Shown one piece after another: positions 31,349-39,971 of a stretch of 64,000 nt of DNA. This stretch comes from Synechococcus sp. AG-679-A04. Lineage in GTDB: Bacteria; Cyanobacteriota; Cyanobacteriia; PCC-6307; Cyanobiaceae. The stretch is from the NCBI GenBank assembly GCA_003210775.1, contig QCUI01000004.1, positions 1 through 64,000 on the forward strand, given 5' to 3'. Made by a program: the position numbers and the translations under genes. Within the stretch, counting starts at the first letter, position 1. Every line of letters starts with the position of its first letter. The notes under the pieces are model-generated. The model ran no database searches. It was not told the origin of the DNA and worked only from the letters and a program-made list of their open reading frames with translations.

Positions 31349-31906
31349 GTGATTCAGTCTCGTCGCAAACGCCGAAGCTTCCTGCAATGGGTTGATGCTG
31401 GGGAAAAGCAGGTCGCCATCCTGCTCACCATCATCACTGCTGTGGTGATCGCGGCTTCGATCGTGCAGCTCACGATCCGCGTTGCTCTTTCGCTGATCAC
31501 CAATGAACAGGATTCCTACTGGCTGGGTGATGGTCTGATTCGCATCCTTGGTGATCTGCTGACAGTGCTGATCGCCCTTGAAGTGCTGCAGAACATCACC
31601 AGTTACCTGCGTCGCCACGTCGTACAGATCGAACTAGTGCTGGTCACCGCACTCACGGCCGTGGCCCGGAAAGTCATTGTTCTACCCCAAGGCGCGGAAG
31701 ACAAACCTCAGCTTTTGATCGGCCTTGGCGTCTCCGCTATCGCTTTGGCGGGGGCTTACTGGCTTGTTAAACGATCGACTGAACCGGATGCTCGCTTGGA
31801 CTCTCATTCCAGTAGAGAGCAAGCCATACCGTTCCAGGATGAGCATCCGTCCGCTCAACCCGATGACGTCGACCAGCTGAAAGCATCAGCTGATCCCCCA
31901 CGCTGA
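31349..31906 (+). CDS. PsiE-family (phosphate-starvation-inducible) membrane protein
   Basis: Four TM helices, LGDLLTVLIALEVLQNITSYL..VVQIELVLVTALTAVARKVIVL. Confidence 0.8.
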   Translation: MIQSRRKRRSFLQWVDAGEKQVAILLTIITAVVIAASIVQLTIRVALSLITNEQDSYWLGDGLIRILGDLLTVLIALEVLQNITSYLRRHVVQIELVLVTALTAVARKVIVLPQGAEDKPQLLIGLGVSAIALAGAYWLVKRSTEPDARLDSHSSREQAIPFQDEHPSAQPDDVDQLKASADPPR

Positions 31907-32318
31907 GTTCAACGCATTCCTCTGGATCTTCAAGACTTAGGAGCGCGCTCCCCTTCAACAAGGTGAGCCACTCATGCTCCTTCTGTTGATACCAGAAACC
32001 ATCCGGACTGCGCGATCCGTTGGAACTGATCCTCATCAACCTCCAACCCTCGCCGGAACACAACTCCTCTTCGATTTCATGCCCCGAAGCTGCAAGTGGC
32101 TCAGCCAGCAGATTGGATAAACGTGGTCCCTCAACACTCGCTTCTCCCCAGCGTCGGTCGATGCGGAACCCCCACAACCGGGCCAATTGCACGACCGCAT
32201 TGTGATCAGAGCAGGCGGCCAACTGGCGACGACGCTCTGGATCAGCATCAAGACTGCTGACCAATGCATTGAGCTGTTGGACCTTCAACAGAAAAAGCTG
32301 CAAATCCTCTTCCGCCAT
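31767..32318 (-). CDS. Nif11 domain/cupin domain fusion protein
   Basis: N-terminal Nif11-like (LQLFLLKVQQLNALVSSLDADPERRRQLAACSDHNAVVQLARLWGFRID) fused to cupin (QKEHEWLTLLKGSALLSL..LSVGDQLMLSAGRRHRVERT). Confidence 0.8.
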   Translation of the reverse strand: MAEEDLQLFLLKVQQLNALVSSLDADPERRRQLAACSDHNAVVQLARLWGFRIDRRWGEASVEGPRLSNLLAEPLAASGHEIEEELCSGEGWRLMRISSNGSRSPDGFWYQQKEHEWLTLLKGSALLSLEDPEECVELSVGDQLMLSAGRRHRVERTDAHPGTVWLALYWNESPSEHPVQSIV

Positions 32319-32414
32319 CAGATCAGGAACAACTGTTGTGATCCTGACAACCCACCGATTCAGATCCAGCCACTGGCTTGACCAAGGCAGACTGAAATCA
32401 CCTGCTGATAGACG

Positions 32415-32747
32415 ATGAGAACGCTGCTGGCAGGGGCACTGATGCTGCTCACACTGTTCTGGCAGAGTTCAAGCGCCTGGGGCCTGAGTGGATCAGGAGC
32501 GCAGCTATTTGATCTGCATTGCGCTGGATGTCATCCCAACGGCGGCAACATCATTCGTCGAGGACGAACATTGAAACTCAAGGCCCTCGAGAAACGAGAG
32601 CTCAACAATGCTCAAGCGATCGCACAGATTGCCCGTGAAGGAATCGGTCAAATGAGCGGATATGCCGATGCTCTCGGAGAAGGGAATGACATCGTGGTTG
32701 CCGAATGGATCTGGCAGCAGGCTCAGAATGCCTGGACCCATGGATAA
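32415..32747 (+). CDS. Cytochrome c6-like protein (divergent paralog)
   Basis: Signal peptide, GAQLFDLHCAGCHPNGGNIIRRGRTLKLKALEK. Confidence 0.85.
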   Translation: MRTLLAGALMLLTLFWQSSSAWGLSGSGAQLFDLHCAGCHPNGGNIIRRGRTLKLKALEKRELNNAQAIAQIAREGIGQMSGYADALGEGNDIVVAEWIWQQAQNAWTHG

Positions 32748-32992
32748 ACATCCAGTTGAGTCCAGATTCCCTCTCGCCAGTAGACATCTGCTTCAAGCAG
32801 AGCACGCACAGTTGATTCACTGTCGGACTCAAAGACTGCGAAAACGTGTGTACTGCCAACCGTCGGACCAAGGGTGATCAATGTCCCACTTTCCTTGAGG
32901 GCTTTTAGCCGCTCGAGATGCTCATCACGAAACGGAGCTCTTTTTTCCAATGCGTTGTCGCAATAGGTCCCCCAGAGAACGAAGCGGGCCAT
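32723..32992 (-). CDS. YciI family protein
   Basis: MARFVLWGTYCDNALEKRAPFRDEHLERLKAL..GTLITLGP. Confidence 0.85.
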   Translation of the reverse strand: MARFVLWGTYCDNALEKRAPFRDEHLERLKALKESGTLITLGPTVGSTHVFAVFESDSESTVRALLEADVYWREGIWTQLDVYPWVQAF

Positions 32993-33079
32993 AGTTTCAC
33001 CTCCGGTTAAAAAAATCTGCACCGAATGGTTGGCGCATACTGCACATTAAGCGCTATGTTCAGAAGGTAGATTATTTTT

Positions 33080-33454
33080 ATGATGATGCTCACTGGTGCT
33101 GAACTCCTTGCAAAGGTCAAGGATTTAGGTGACGTCTCCAAGACAGACCTGGCTACTGCCTGTGGGTATGTCTCTAAAAAAAAGGATGGTTCTGATCGCG
33201 TTAACTTCACTGCTTTCTACGAAGCTCTTCTCAATGCCAAGGGCATTGATCTTGGTGGCGGTTCCGCAGGTATTGGCAAGGGTGGTCGCAAACTTTCCTA
33301 CGTGGCAACTGTCCAAGGAAACGGCAACCTGTTGATCGGCAAGGCTTATACAGCCATGCTTGATCTCAAGCCTGGCGATGAATTCGAAATCAAGCTGGGG
33401 CGCAAACAGATCCGCCTCGTTCCCGTTGGTGGCACAGACGAAGACGAAGAGTGA
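33080..33454 (+). CDS. Cyanobacterial AbrB-like transcriptional regulator
   Basis: LTGAELLAKVKDLGDVSKTDLATACGYVS..DRVNFTAFYEALLNAKGI..GRKLSYVATVQGNGNLLIGKAYT. Confidence 0.9.
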   Translation: MMMLTGAELLAKVKDLGDVSKTDLATACGYVSKKKDGSDRVNFTAFYEALLNAKGIDLGGGSAGIGKGGRKLSYVATVQGNGNLLIGKAYTAMLDLKPGDEFEIKLGRKQIRLVPVGGTDEDEE

Positions 33455-33457
33455 TCT

Positions 33458-34264
33458 TTAGCCGGCTGCTGCACGCAGCTCACGGCAAAAGTCACCCGCT
33501 TCCGCCGCTGCGCAACCTTGTTGTGCAGCGGCGATTCTTTTGACTAAGGCACTGCCAACAATGGCTCCATCGGCGCCCCATGCACGCACCTGACGGACCT
33601 GCTCAGGGCCGGAGATTCCAAATCCCACAGCGACAGGGCCGGCCTCGCATCGCTTCAGAGAAGTGACTAATTGGCCGACACGTTCTTGAAGACTTGAGCG
33701 TTCTCCGGTGACACCAGTCACAGAAACCAGATAGGTGAAACCACGACTGGAAGCAGCGATGCGCTCCATGCGCTGTTCAGGAGTGGTGGGTGCCACCAAC
33801 AGAACAAGATCAAGGCCATGTTGTGCTGCAAGTGGAGACAAACGTTCCGCTTCCTCAAGCGGGAGATCGGGTACAACCAAACCAGAAACACCAGCGGCGG
33901 CAGCTTCCGAAAAAAAGCGTTCTGCTCCTCGGTTCAGCAGTGGGTTGCTGTAGGTGAACAGCACAACCGGCATCGTGAGTTGTTCACGCAATCCACTCAA
34001 CATCTCCAGCACTTTTGCCGGGGTTGTGTTTTGTTCAAGAGCTCGATGAGCAGCAGCCTGGATCACTGGTCCATCCGCCAGAGGATCGCTGTAGGGAATG
34101 CCGATCTCCACCACATCAGCCCCATGATTCTGAAGACTGAGTAACACGTCTGCCGTGCTCTGAAGATCAGGATCACCAGCCATCACAAACGGCATCAGTG
34201 CCAGACGCTGCTCACGGGCGGTCTTCACAAAGACCTCTGCAATGCGTGAAGACTGCTCTGTCAC
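33458..34264 (-). CDS. trpA: Tryptophan synthase alpha subunit
   Basis: [52 protein letters not shown]. Confidence 0.97.
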   Translation of the reverse strand: MTEQSSRIAEVFVKTAREQRLALMPFVMAGDPDLQSTADVLLSLQNHGADVVEIGIPYSDPLADGPVIQAAAHRALEQNTTPAKVLEMLSGLREQLTMPVVLFTYSNPLLNRGAERFFSEAAAAGVSGLVVPDLPLEEAERLSPLAAQHGLDLVLLVAPTTPEQRMERIAASSRGFTYLVSVTGVTGERSSLQERVGQLVTSLKRCEAGPVAVGFGISGPEQVRQVRAWGADGAIVGSALVKRIAAAQQGCAAAEAGDFCRELRAAAG

Positions 34265-34309
34265 GGATTCTGAAACTGTGATGCAGGCGAGCCTAGAGGT
34301 CGGCTGAAA

Positions 34310-34648
34310 CTACTCAGATGCCTGAGTGGTCTCCTCTTCCGAAATGGAGGCCAACAGCTCCTGCTGCTGCTCTGGAGTCATGGCATCAAACCGCTCCTGA
34401 AGCTGTTGAGCGGTGAGCTGGTCGTAACCGCTGCGATAGCGACGGCGTTGCTGCATGTAAGTCATGCGTCCCGTCACCACTCTGAACAGATAGGAGCTGG
34501 TCCAGATCACCACCACCACAACAAGAAGAGCTTCGGCGGCGATTCCCGCTGAAAAGCCCTCAAGCCCAAGAGCTTCAAACAGCCAGTAACCAAAACCACC
34601 AGCGAGCAGAAGGCCAAAGCCAAGTTTCAGAACACCGGCACGCGTCAA
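34310..34648 (-). CDS. DUF3007 family protein
   Basis: Two TM helices, SYLFRVVTGRMTYMQQRRRYRSGYDQLTAQQLQERFDAMTPEQQQELL; between trpA and ndhL. Confidence 0.8.
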   Translation of the reverse strand: MTRAGVLKLGFGLLLAGGFGYWLFEALGLEGFSAGIAAEALLVVVVVIWTSSYLFRVVTGRMTYMQQRRRYRSGYDQLTAQQLQERFDAMTPEQQQELLASISEEETTQASE

Positions 34649-34651
34649 TGC

Positions 34652-34897
34652 TCAGACCTCACCCTGACCGCTGAAGCGGAGATTGAGGAATGGAGCAAAC
34701 ACAATCAATCCAGGAAAAAACAGGAACACCAGCGAATAAATCCCCAAACGCTCGTATTTACCCATCACGGTCCAGCGGCGGGTCATCCAGGCGTAAAGCA
34801 GAAGTGGAACTACCACCAGGTAGGCACCACCCAAAACGACATAGGCACCGATCACGAGCCAGGTATCCAGGGAAACCGCGTTGAGGAGAGTCTCCAT
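34652..34897 (-). CDS. ndhL: NAD(P)H-quinone oxidoreductase subunit L
   Basis: [56 protein letters not shown]. Confidence 0.93.
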   Translation of the reverse strand: METLLNAVSLDTWLVIGAYVVLGGAYLVVVPLLLYAWMTRRWTVMGKYERLGIYSLVFLFFPGLIVFAPFLNLRFSGQGEV

Positions 34898-34958
34898 GGT
34901 CTGCAGAATGGGCCATCTGGGGGGAATCTAGAATGCCATCACGGTGCCGGTGGCTCCT

Positions 34959-35047
34959 GGGGGCGTGGCGGAATCGGTAGACGCACGCGACTTAAAATCG
35001 TTTGGGATGAAAATCCTGTGGGGGTTCAAGTCCCCCCGCCCCCACCA
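34959..35047 (+). tRNA. tRNA-Leu(UAA), CCA encoded, no intron
   Basis: Acceptor gggggcg/cgccccc, anticodon loop cttaaaa (TAA), long variable arm, T-arm gggggttcaagtcccccc, CCA at 35045-35047. Confidence 0.96.
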
Positions 35048-35088
35048 CCAGCAGTGATACAAGCCGTTTCGTCATGGGCATTCCAGGT

Positions 35089-35123
35089 CACCCTCATTAA
35101 CTTCGAAAACATGAGGGTGTTTT
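35089..35123 (+). terminator. Terminator-like hairpin after tRNA-Leu, abutting the downstream start codon
   Basis: caccctcat / atgagggtg 9-bp perfect stem followed by tttt; ATG at 35125. Confidence 0.7.
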
Positions 35124-35124
35124 C

Positions 35125-37827
35125 ATGTCAACTTCGGTGACCTCCAACGCACAGCTTGGCGAGGAACCTGCAGAGCTGATTCGTTGCAGCGAGCGCGACG
35201 ACGGGCATCAACCCTGGGATCGATGGGGCACCTATCTCAGTGAGAGACAGTGGGGAACCGTTCGAGAGGACTACTCCGCAGACGGCAACGCCTGGGAATC
35301 GTTCCCCTTTGACCACAGCCATCTGCGCACTTACCGCTGGGGCGAGGACGGCCTGCTCGGCATCAGTGATGAGCAGGGTCTCCTTTGCTTCGCCCCGACA
35401 CTCTGGAACGGGAAAGACCCTGTTCTGAAGGAACGCCTCTTCGGTCTCGGCAATCCGGAGGGCAATCACGGGGAAGACATCAAGGACATGATGTATCACC
35501 TGGCCGGAACACCCACAGGAAGTTATGCCAAAGCGTTGTATCGGTACCCCCAGAAGAGCTTCCCTTACAAGCAACTGAGAGACGAAAACCGTCGCCGCGG
35601 CCGAAACCAAAACGAATTCGAGCTGGTTCACACCGGAATTTTTGATGACAACCGTTTCTTCGATCTGGAGGTTGAGTACGCCAAGGCCTCGCCGGAGGAT
35701 TTGGTCATCCGCTTCACCATCACCAACCGTGGACCGGAGAAGGCTGCTCTCCACCTGCTTCCCACCCTCTGGTTTCGCAACACTTGGAGCTGGGGCGAGA
35801 ACAGGGAGAGCGACGGCAACACACCATCACTACGCCTGAAGGACGATCTGCTTGTAAGCAGTGCTGTTGCAGGACTCGGCTCCTACGGCCTGAGTTGCAG
35901 CGAACAGGGAACCTGGCTGTTCACCGAGAACGAGACCAACACCCAGAGGCTTTACAACCAGCCTCTGAAGCAGCCCTATGTGAAAGATGCCTTTCACCGT
36001 TATCTGACCGAGGGAGAGGTCGATGCCGTGAATCCGGATCAGACAGGAAGCAAGGCAGCTCTCCACCTGCAGCGCAAACTCGAGCCCGGTGAGGTCTGGA
36101 CAGTGGATCTCAGACTCTGTCGTCGTGACTCAAGCAAGACGACGGCGCAGGACAGCGTCGAATCCGCCGCAATGTCCTCCCTGATTGAGCAGCGACGTCA
36201 GGACTGGCAAGACCACCTGCACTGGGTGGCCCCAGATCTGAACGAGGAAGACAGAGCCATTCATGCTGCTGCTGCAGCTGGTCTGTTTTGGTGTCGCAAG
36301 TACTACGACTGGTATGTAGCCCGCTGGCTACGCGGCGACAGCAATTCAGCCAAACCACCGGGAGAGCGCTGGCATACCGACAACGCCTATTGGCGCAACC
36401 TGCGGGCTCGCAACATCATCTCGATGCCCGACTGCTGGGAGTATCCCTACTTCTGCCAGTGGGATCTGATGTTCCATGCCGTGGCTTTTGCAGAGCTTGA
36501 CCCCGGTGAAGCCAAGCGTCAGTCACGCATGCTGCGCCAGGCCTCCTACACGGCCAACAATGGCCAGTCGCCCGCCTATGAATGGGCACTTTCCGACGCC
36601 AATCCTCCGATCGGAGCCTGGGCAGCGCTGCGCATCTTCCTGATCTCCAAGCGCTGCTATGGCCGCAAGGATTACCCGTTTCTGCGTGCCAGCCTCCGCG
36701 AACTGCTGCTGGAATACGGCTGGTGGGCCAACCGCACCGACCGCAATGGCGACAGCCTGTTCGAAGGCGGCTTTCTCGGACTCGACAACATCGCGATCTT
36801 CGATCGCCGCTATCCACTGAAGGACGGAAGCCGCATCGAACAGTCAGACGGCACAGCCTGGATGGGCATGCTCAGCCTGAACATGCTGGAGGCATGCGTT
36901 CTTCTTGCCCAAGACAGAGAGGAATACAAAAGCCTGTGCGAACGTTTCGTGGCTGACTTCAGTCGTCTCACGTACGCATTGAACAGTTCTACAGGGCGTG
37001 GCTATGTCAACTGGGACGAAGAGGATGGGTTCTATTACGACGTTCTCAAGCCGCCAGACGGAAGCACTGATTACCTACGCACACGATCTCTGAGCGGGCT
37101 GATTCCGCTGCTTGGAGTCGCCACGTTTGATGCAGCGACAGTGAGTGAAATTCCATCCCTCGATGTACGCAGGTATCTGGATGAACTGGGCGAGGATCGG
37201 GGGGCACCTTTTGATGCAATCAGTCATCTCGGATCCTGGCATCAGGATCGCATTCTGTACTCAATCGTGCCTCCCGATCGACTGCGAAGGATTCTCACCC
37301 GAGTCTTCGACGAAGAGGAGTTTCTCTCCCCGTACGGCATCCGCAGTCTTTCCAAGGTGTACCAGAAGACCCCGTATTCCTACCAACAGGGTGACGACTA
37401 CGCCACGATCAGCTACAGCCCCGGTGACAGTCCAGTTGGCATGTTCGGCGGCAACTCCAACTGGAGGGGGCCGATCTGGATGCCAATCAACTACCTGTTG
37501 ATTGAGGCTCTGCAGAAGTTCAGCCACTTTTTCGGTGACGAATTCAAGATGGAGTTTCCAACCGGTTCAGGGCGTGAACTGAATCTCTGGCAGATCTCAC
37601 TTGAACTGGAACAACGACTCGTCGGAATCTTTCGGCGGGATGCCTCTGGTCGTCGCGCCTTCAATGGAGATGTGGACTTGTTCCAAAACGACGACGCTTG
37701 GCGCGATCTCTTTCAGTTCAATGAATACTTCAACGGCTGCACCGGCGCTGGTGTGGGAGCCAGCCACCAGACAGGCTGGACAGCCGTTGTCACCAAGATG
37801 ATTACTCAACTTCAACGTTGGCGCTGA
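35125..37827 (+). CDS. GH63/MGH1-like glycoside hydrolase
   Basis: 900 aa; WGTYLSERQWGTVREDYSADGNAW, NPPIGAWAALRIF, GSRIEQSDGTAWMGMLSLNML, NWRGPIWMPINYLLIE. Confidence 0.88.
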   Translation: MSTSVTSNAQLGEEPAELIRCSERDDGHQPWDRWGTYLSERQWGTVREDYSADGNAWESFPFDHSHLRTYRWGEDGLLGISDEQGLLCFAPTLWNGKDPVLKERLFGLGNPEGNHGEDIKDMMYHLAGTPTGSYAKALYRYPQKSFPYKQLRDENRRRGRNQNEFELVHTGIFDDNRFFDLEVEYAKASPEDLVIRFTITNRGPEKAALHLLPTLWFRNTWSWGENRESDGNTPSLRLKDDLLVSSAVAGLGSYGLSCSEQGTWLFTENETNTQRLYNQPLKQPYVKDAFHRYLTEGEVDAVNPDQTGSKAALHLQRKLEPGEVWTVDLRLCRRDSSKTTAQDSVESAAMSSLIEQRRQDWQDHLHWVAPDLNEEDRAIHAAAAAGLFWCRKYYDWYVARWLRGDSNSAKPPGERWHTDNAYWRNLRARNIISMPDCWEYPYFCQWDLMFHAVAFAELDPGEAKRQSRMLRQASYTANNGQSPAYEWALSDANPPIGAWAALRIFLISKRCYGRKDYPFLRASLRELLLEYGWWANRTDRNGDSLFEGGFLGLDNIAIFDRRYPLKDGSRIEQSDGTAWMGMLSLNMLEACVLLAQDREEYKSLCERFVADFSRLTYALNSSTGRGYVNWDEEDGFYYDVLKPPDGSTDYLRTRSLSGLIPLLGVATFDAATVSEIPSLDVRRYLDELGEDRGAPFDAISHLGSWHQDRILYSIVPPDRLRRILTRVFDEEEFLSPYGIRSLSKVYQKTPYSYQQGDDYATISYSPGDSPVGMFGGNSNWRGPIWMPINYLLIEALQKFSHFFGDEFKMEFPTGSGRELNLWQISLELEQRLVGIFRRDASGRRAFNGDVDLFQNDDAWRDLFQFNEYFNGCTGAGVGASHQTGWTAVVTKMITQLQRWR

Positions 37828-38012
37828 CGGGACGGGTTGATCTCCCCAACTTGAAATGAGTGCGTTAGGCCCCGTCGATGGATGGTGATTCGTCAGCAGC
37901 TTCGACTACAGATCCATCAACACAAAGAAGAAAGTCTTAGCGCCGTTTGCCCACGGAACACTGACGGGGGCAAAGAAAACGGCTATTGAAGGTCTGTTCT
38001 GCCCTGACTGTC

Positions 38013-38813
38013 ATGACCACTCAGGTCCCCAAGGCGATGGCATCCCTATGCCTACGTGACAAGGTCGTCATCGTGACAGGAGGGAATTAAGGCATCGGCA
38101 AGGCCATCGTGGAAGTTGTGGGCTCCCTTGGCGCCAAAGTGGTGATCGACTACCGCTCTCACCCTGATCGCACTGATGATCTGATTGAGGAAATCGGTGA
38201 GCTGGGCGGCCAGGCGATTGGCGTACAGGCTGATGTTGGGAAACTGGAGGATCTTCAGCGCCTAGTCGACACAGCCGTGAAGACGTTCGGCAAGGTTGAT
38301 GTGATGGTGAACAACGCGGGCATCGAGACTCGGACGTCGATTCTGGACACCACACCTGATGACTTCGACAAAGTGCTCAATGTCAATCTGCGTGGTGTGT
38401 TCTTTGCGACGCAGTACGCAGCAAAACAGATGATCCGCCAGGGCAGTGGTGGACGCATCATCAACATCTCTTCGGTGCACGAAGACTGGCCCATGCCCAA
38501 CAACACCCCTTACTGCGTGGCTAAGGGAGGCGTTCGAATGCTCACCAGAACTGCAGGGGTTGAATTGGCAAAAAAAGGTGTTTCGATCGTGAACCTTGGC
38601 CCGGGCGCTGTGGCAACACCGATCAATAACTCCACGATGAACAACCCAGATTTGCTCGCAAAGCTCGACTCCGCAATTCCAATCGGTCGCATGGCAGAGC
38701 CGAATGAAATCGCTTCAGTCGTGGCATTTCTAGCCAGTGACGGCGCCAGTTATATGACTGCGACGAGTGTATTCGCTGACGGCGGAATCATGATGAGTAG
38801 CCCAGGGCTCTAA
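38013..38813 (+). pseudogene. SDR-family dehydrogenase (glucose 1-dehydrogenase-like) with premature TAA at 38088-38090
   Basis: In-frame reading from ATG 38013: ..LRDKVVIVTGGN*GIGKAIVEVVGSLGAKVVIDYRS..; the rest (NNAGIE, YCVAKGG, NLGPGAVATPIN) is intact to 38813. Confidence 0.8.
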
Positions 38814-39971
38814 TCAAGAGCAATCATTCAACGAACTATTGGCTTCAACAGACCATGCAAGTGTTTCACCGGCATGGAACAGCAGAGGCAACTCACTGTC
38901 CGGTAGAGCGTCATCACGGATGCAAGCCGATGTAGGTGGAATCAGGCGCGCAGGAACGGATTGCTGCCTTCGTACCAGCGTGACGGTATCCGTGTTGAGA
39001 GGCAGGCCGTAAAAACGCGGACCATGCTCGCTGGCGAAGCCCTCGAGCTGATCGAGCGCGCTTTCCTGTTCAAAGACGGCGGCGTAACTCTCCAATGCAT
39101 GAAGCGCATTGAAGATGCCTGCACAGCCGCAGGCGGACTCTTTGCCGGAGCGGGGGTGAGGGGCAGAATCCGTGCCAAGGAAGAAGCAGGCCAGACCACT
39201 GGTCGCGGCCTTCACCAACGCCCTTCGATGACATTCCCGCTTCACGACCGGAAGACAATAGAAGTCACTGCGCAGCCCTCCCATGAACATGGCGTTGCGG
39301 TTGAGATGAAGATGATGCGGAGTGATTGTGGCGGCGATACGGCCATCACCACTCTGATAAGCCTCTCGGATGTAGGTCGCCGATTCCTCGGTGGTGATGT
39401 GCTCCAACACGATCCGCAACCGAGGATGGCGCTGGCGCAGCGGTTTCAGATGCCGTTCGATGAACAGGGCTTCACGGTCGAAGACATCCACATCCGGGTC
39501 CGTGACCTCACCGTGAATCAGCAGGGGCATGTCGATGGCCTCCATGCAGGCCAGCACCCCTGAGATCTTGGACAGATCACTGACACCGGCAGCTGAATTG
39601 GTGGTTGCATTCGCGGGATAGAGCTTGGCCGCTCGGAACACATCCTGCTCGAATCCCCGTGCCAGCTCATCGGGATCGAGATCGTCCGTGAGATAAGCCG
39701 TCATCAGCGGCTCGAAGCTGATCCCCTCAGGCAAGGCCTCAAGAATCCTGCTGCGATAGGCCTCCGCTGCATCCACCGATGTCACCGGTGGGCGCAGGTT
39801 GGGCATCACGATGGCCCGGGCGAAGGTTCTGGCAGTGGCAGGCAGCACAGCACGAAGCATGGCTCCATCCCTGAGGTGCACATGCCAGTCATCCGGACGG
39901 CGAAGCACCAGGGACGTTGGAACCTCCTCCAAGTCAGACCTCCTGAAGGATGGGGAGCTCCCCCACCGCAC
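38814..39971 (-). CDS. pyrC: Dihydroorotase
   Basis: RPDDWHVHLRDGAML, MPNLRPPVT, TDSAPHPRSGKE. True start probably downstream of 39971. Confidence 0.95.
   Translation of the reverse strand: MRWGSSPSFRRSDLEEVPTSLVLRRPDDWHVHLRDGAMLRAVLPATARTFARAIVMPNLRPPVTSVDAAEAYRSRILEALPEGISFEPLMTAYLTDDLDPDELARGFEQDVFRAAKLYPANATTNSAAGVSDLSKISGVLACMEAIDMPLLIHGEVTDPDVDVFDREALFIERHLKPLRQRHPRLRIVLEHITTEESATYIREAYQSGDGRIAATITPHHLHLNRNAMFMGGLRSDFYCLPVVKRECHRRALVKAATSGLACFFLGTDSAPHPRSGKESACGCAGIFNALHALESYAAVFEQESALDQLEGFASEHGPRFYGLPLNTDTVTLVRRQQSVPARLIPPTSACIRDDALPDSELPLLFHAGETLAWSVEANSSLNDCS

Noticed and set aside
34959-35125. tRNA as integration hotspot with an adjacent island
   Set aside because: The downstream gene has normal composition, there is no integrase, and no duplicated tRNA 3' end was seen.
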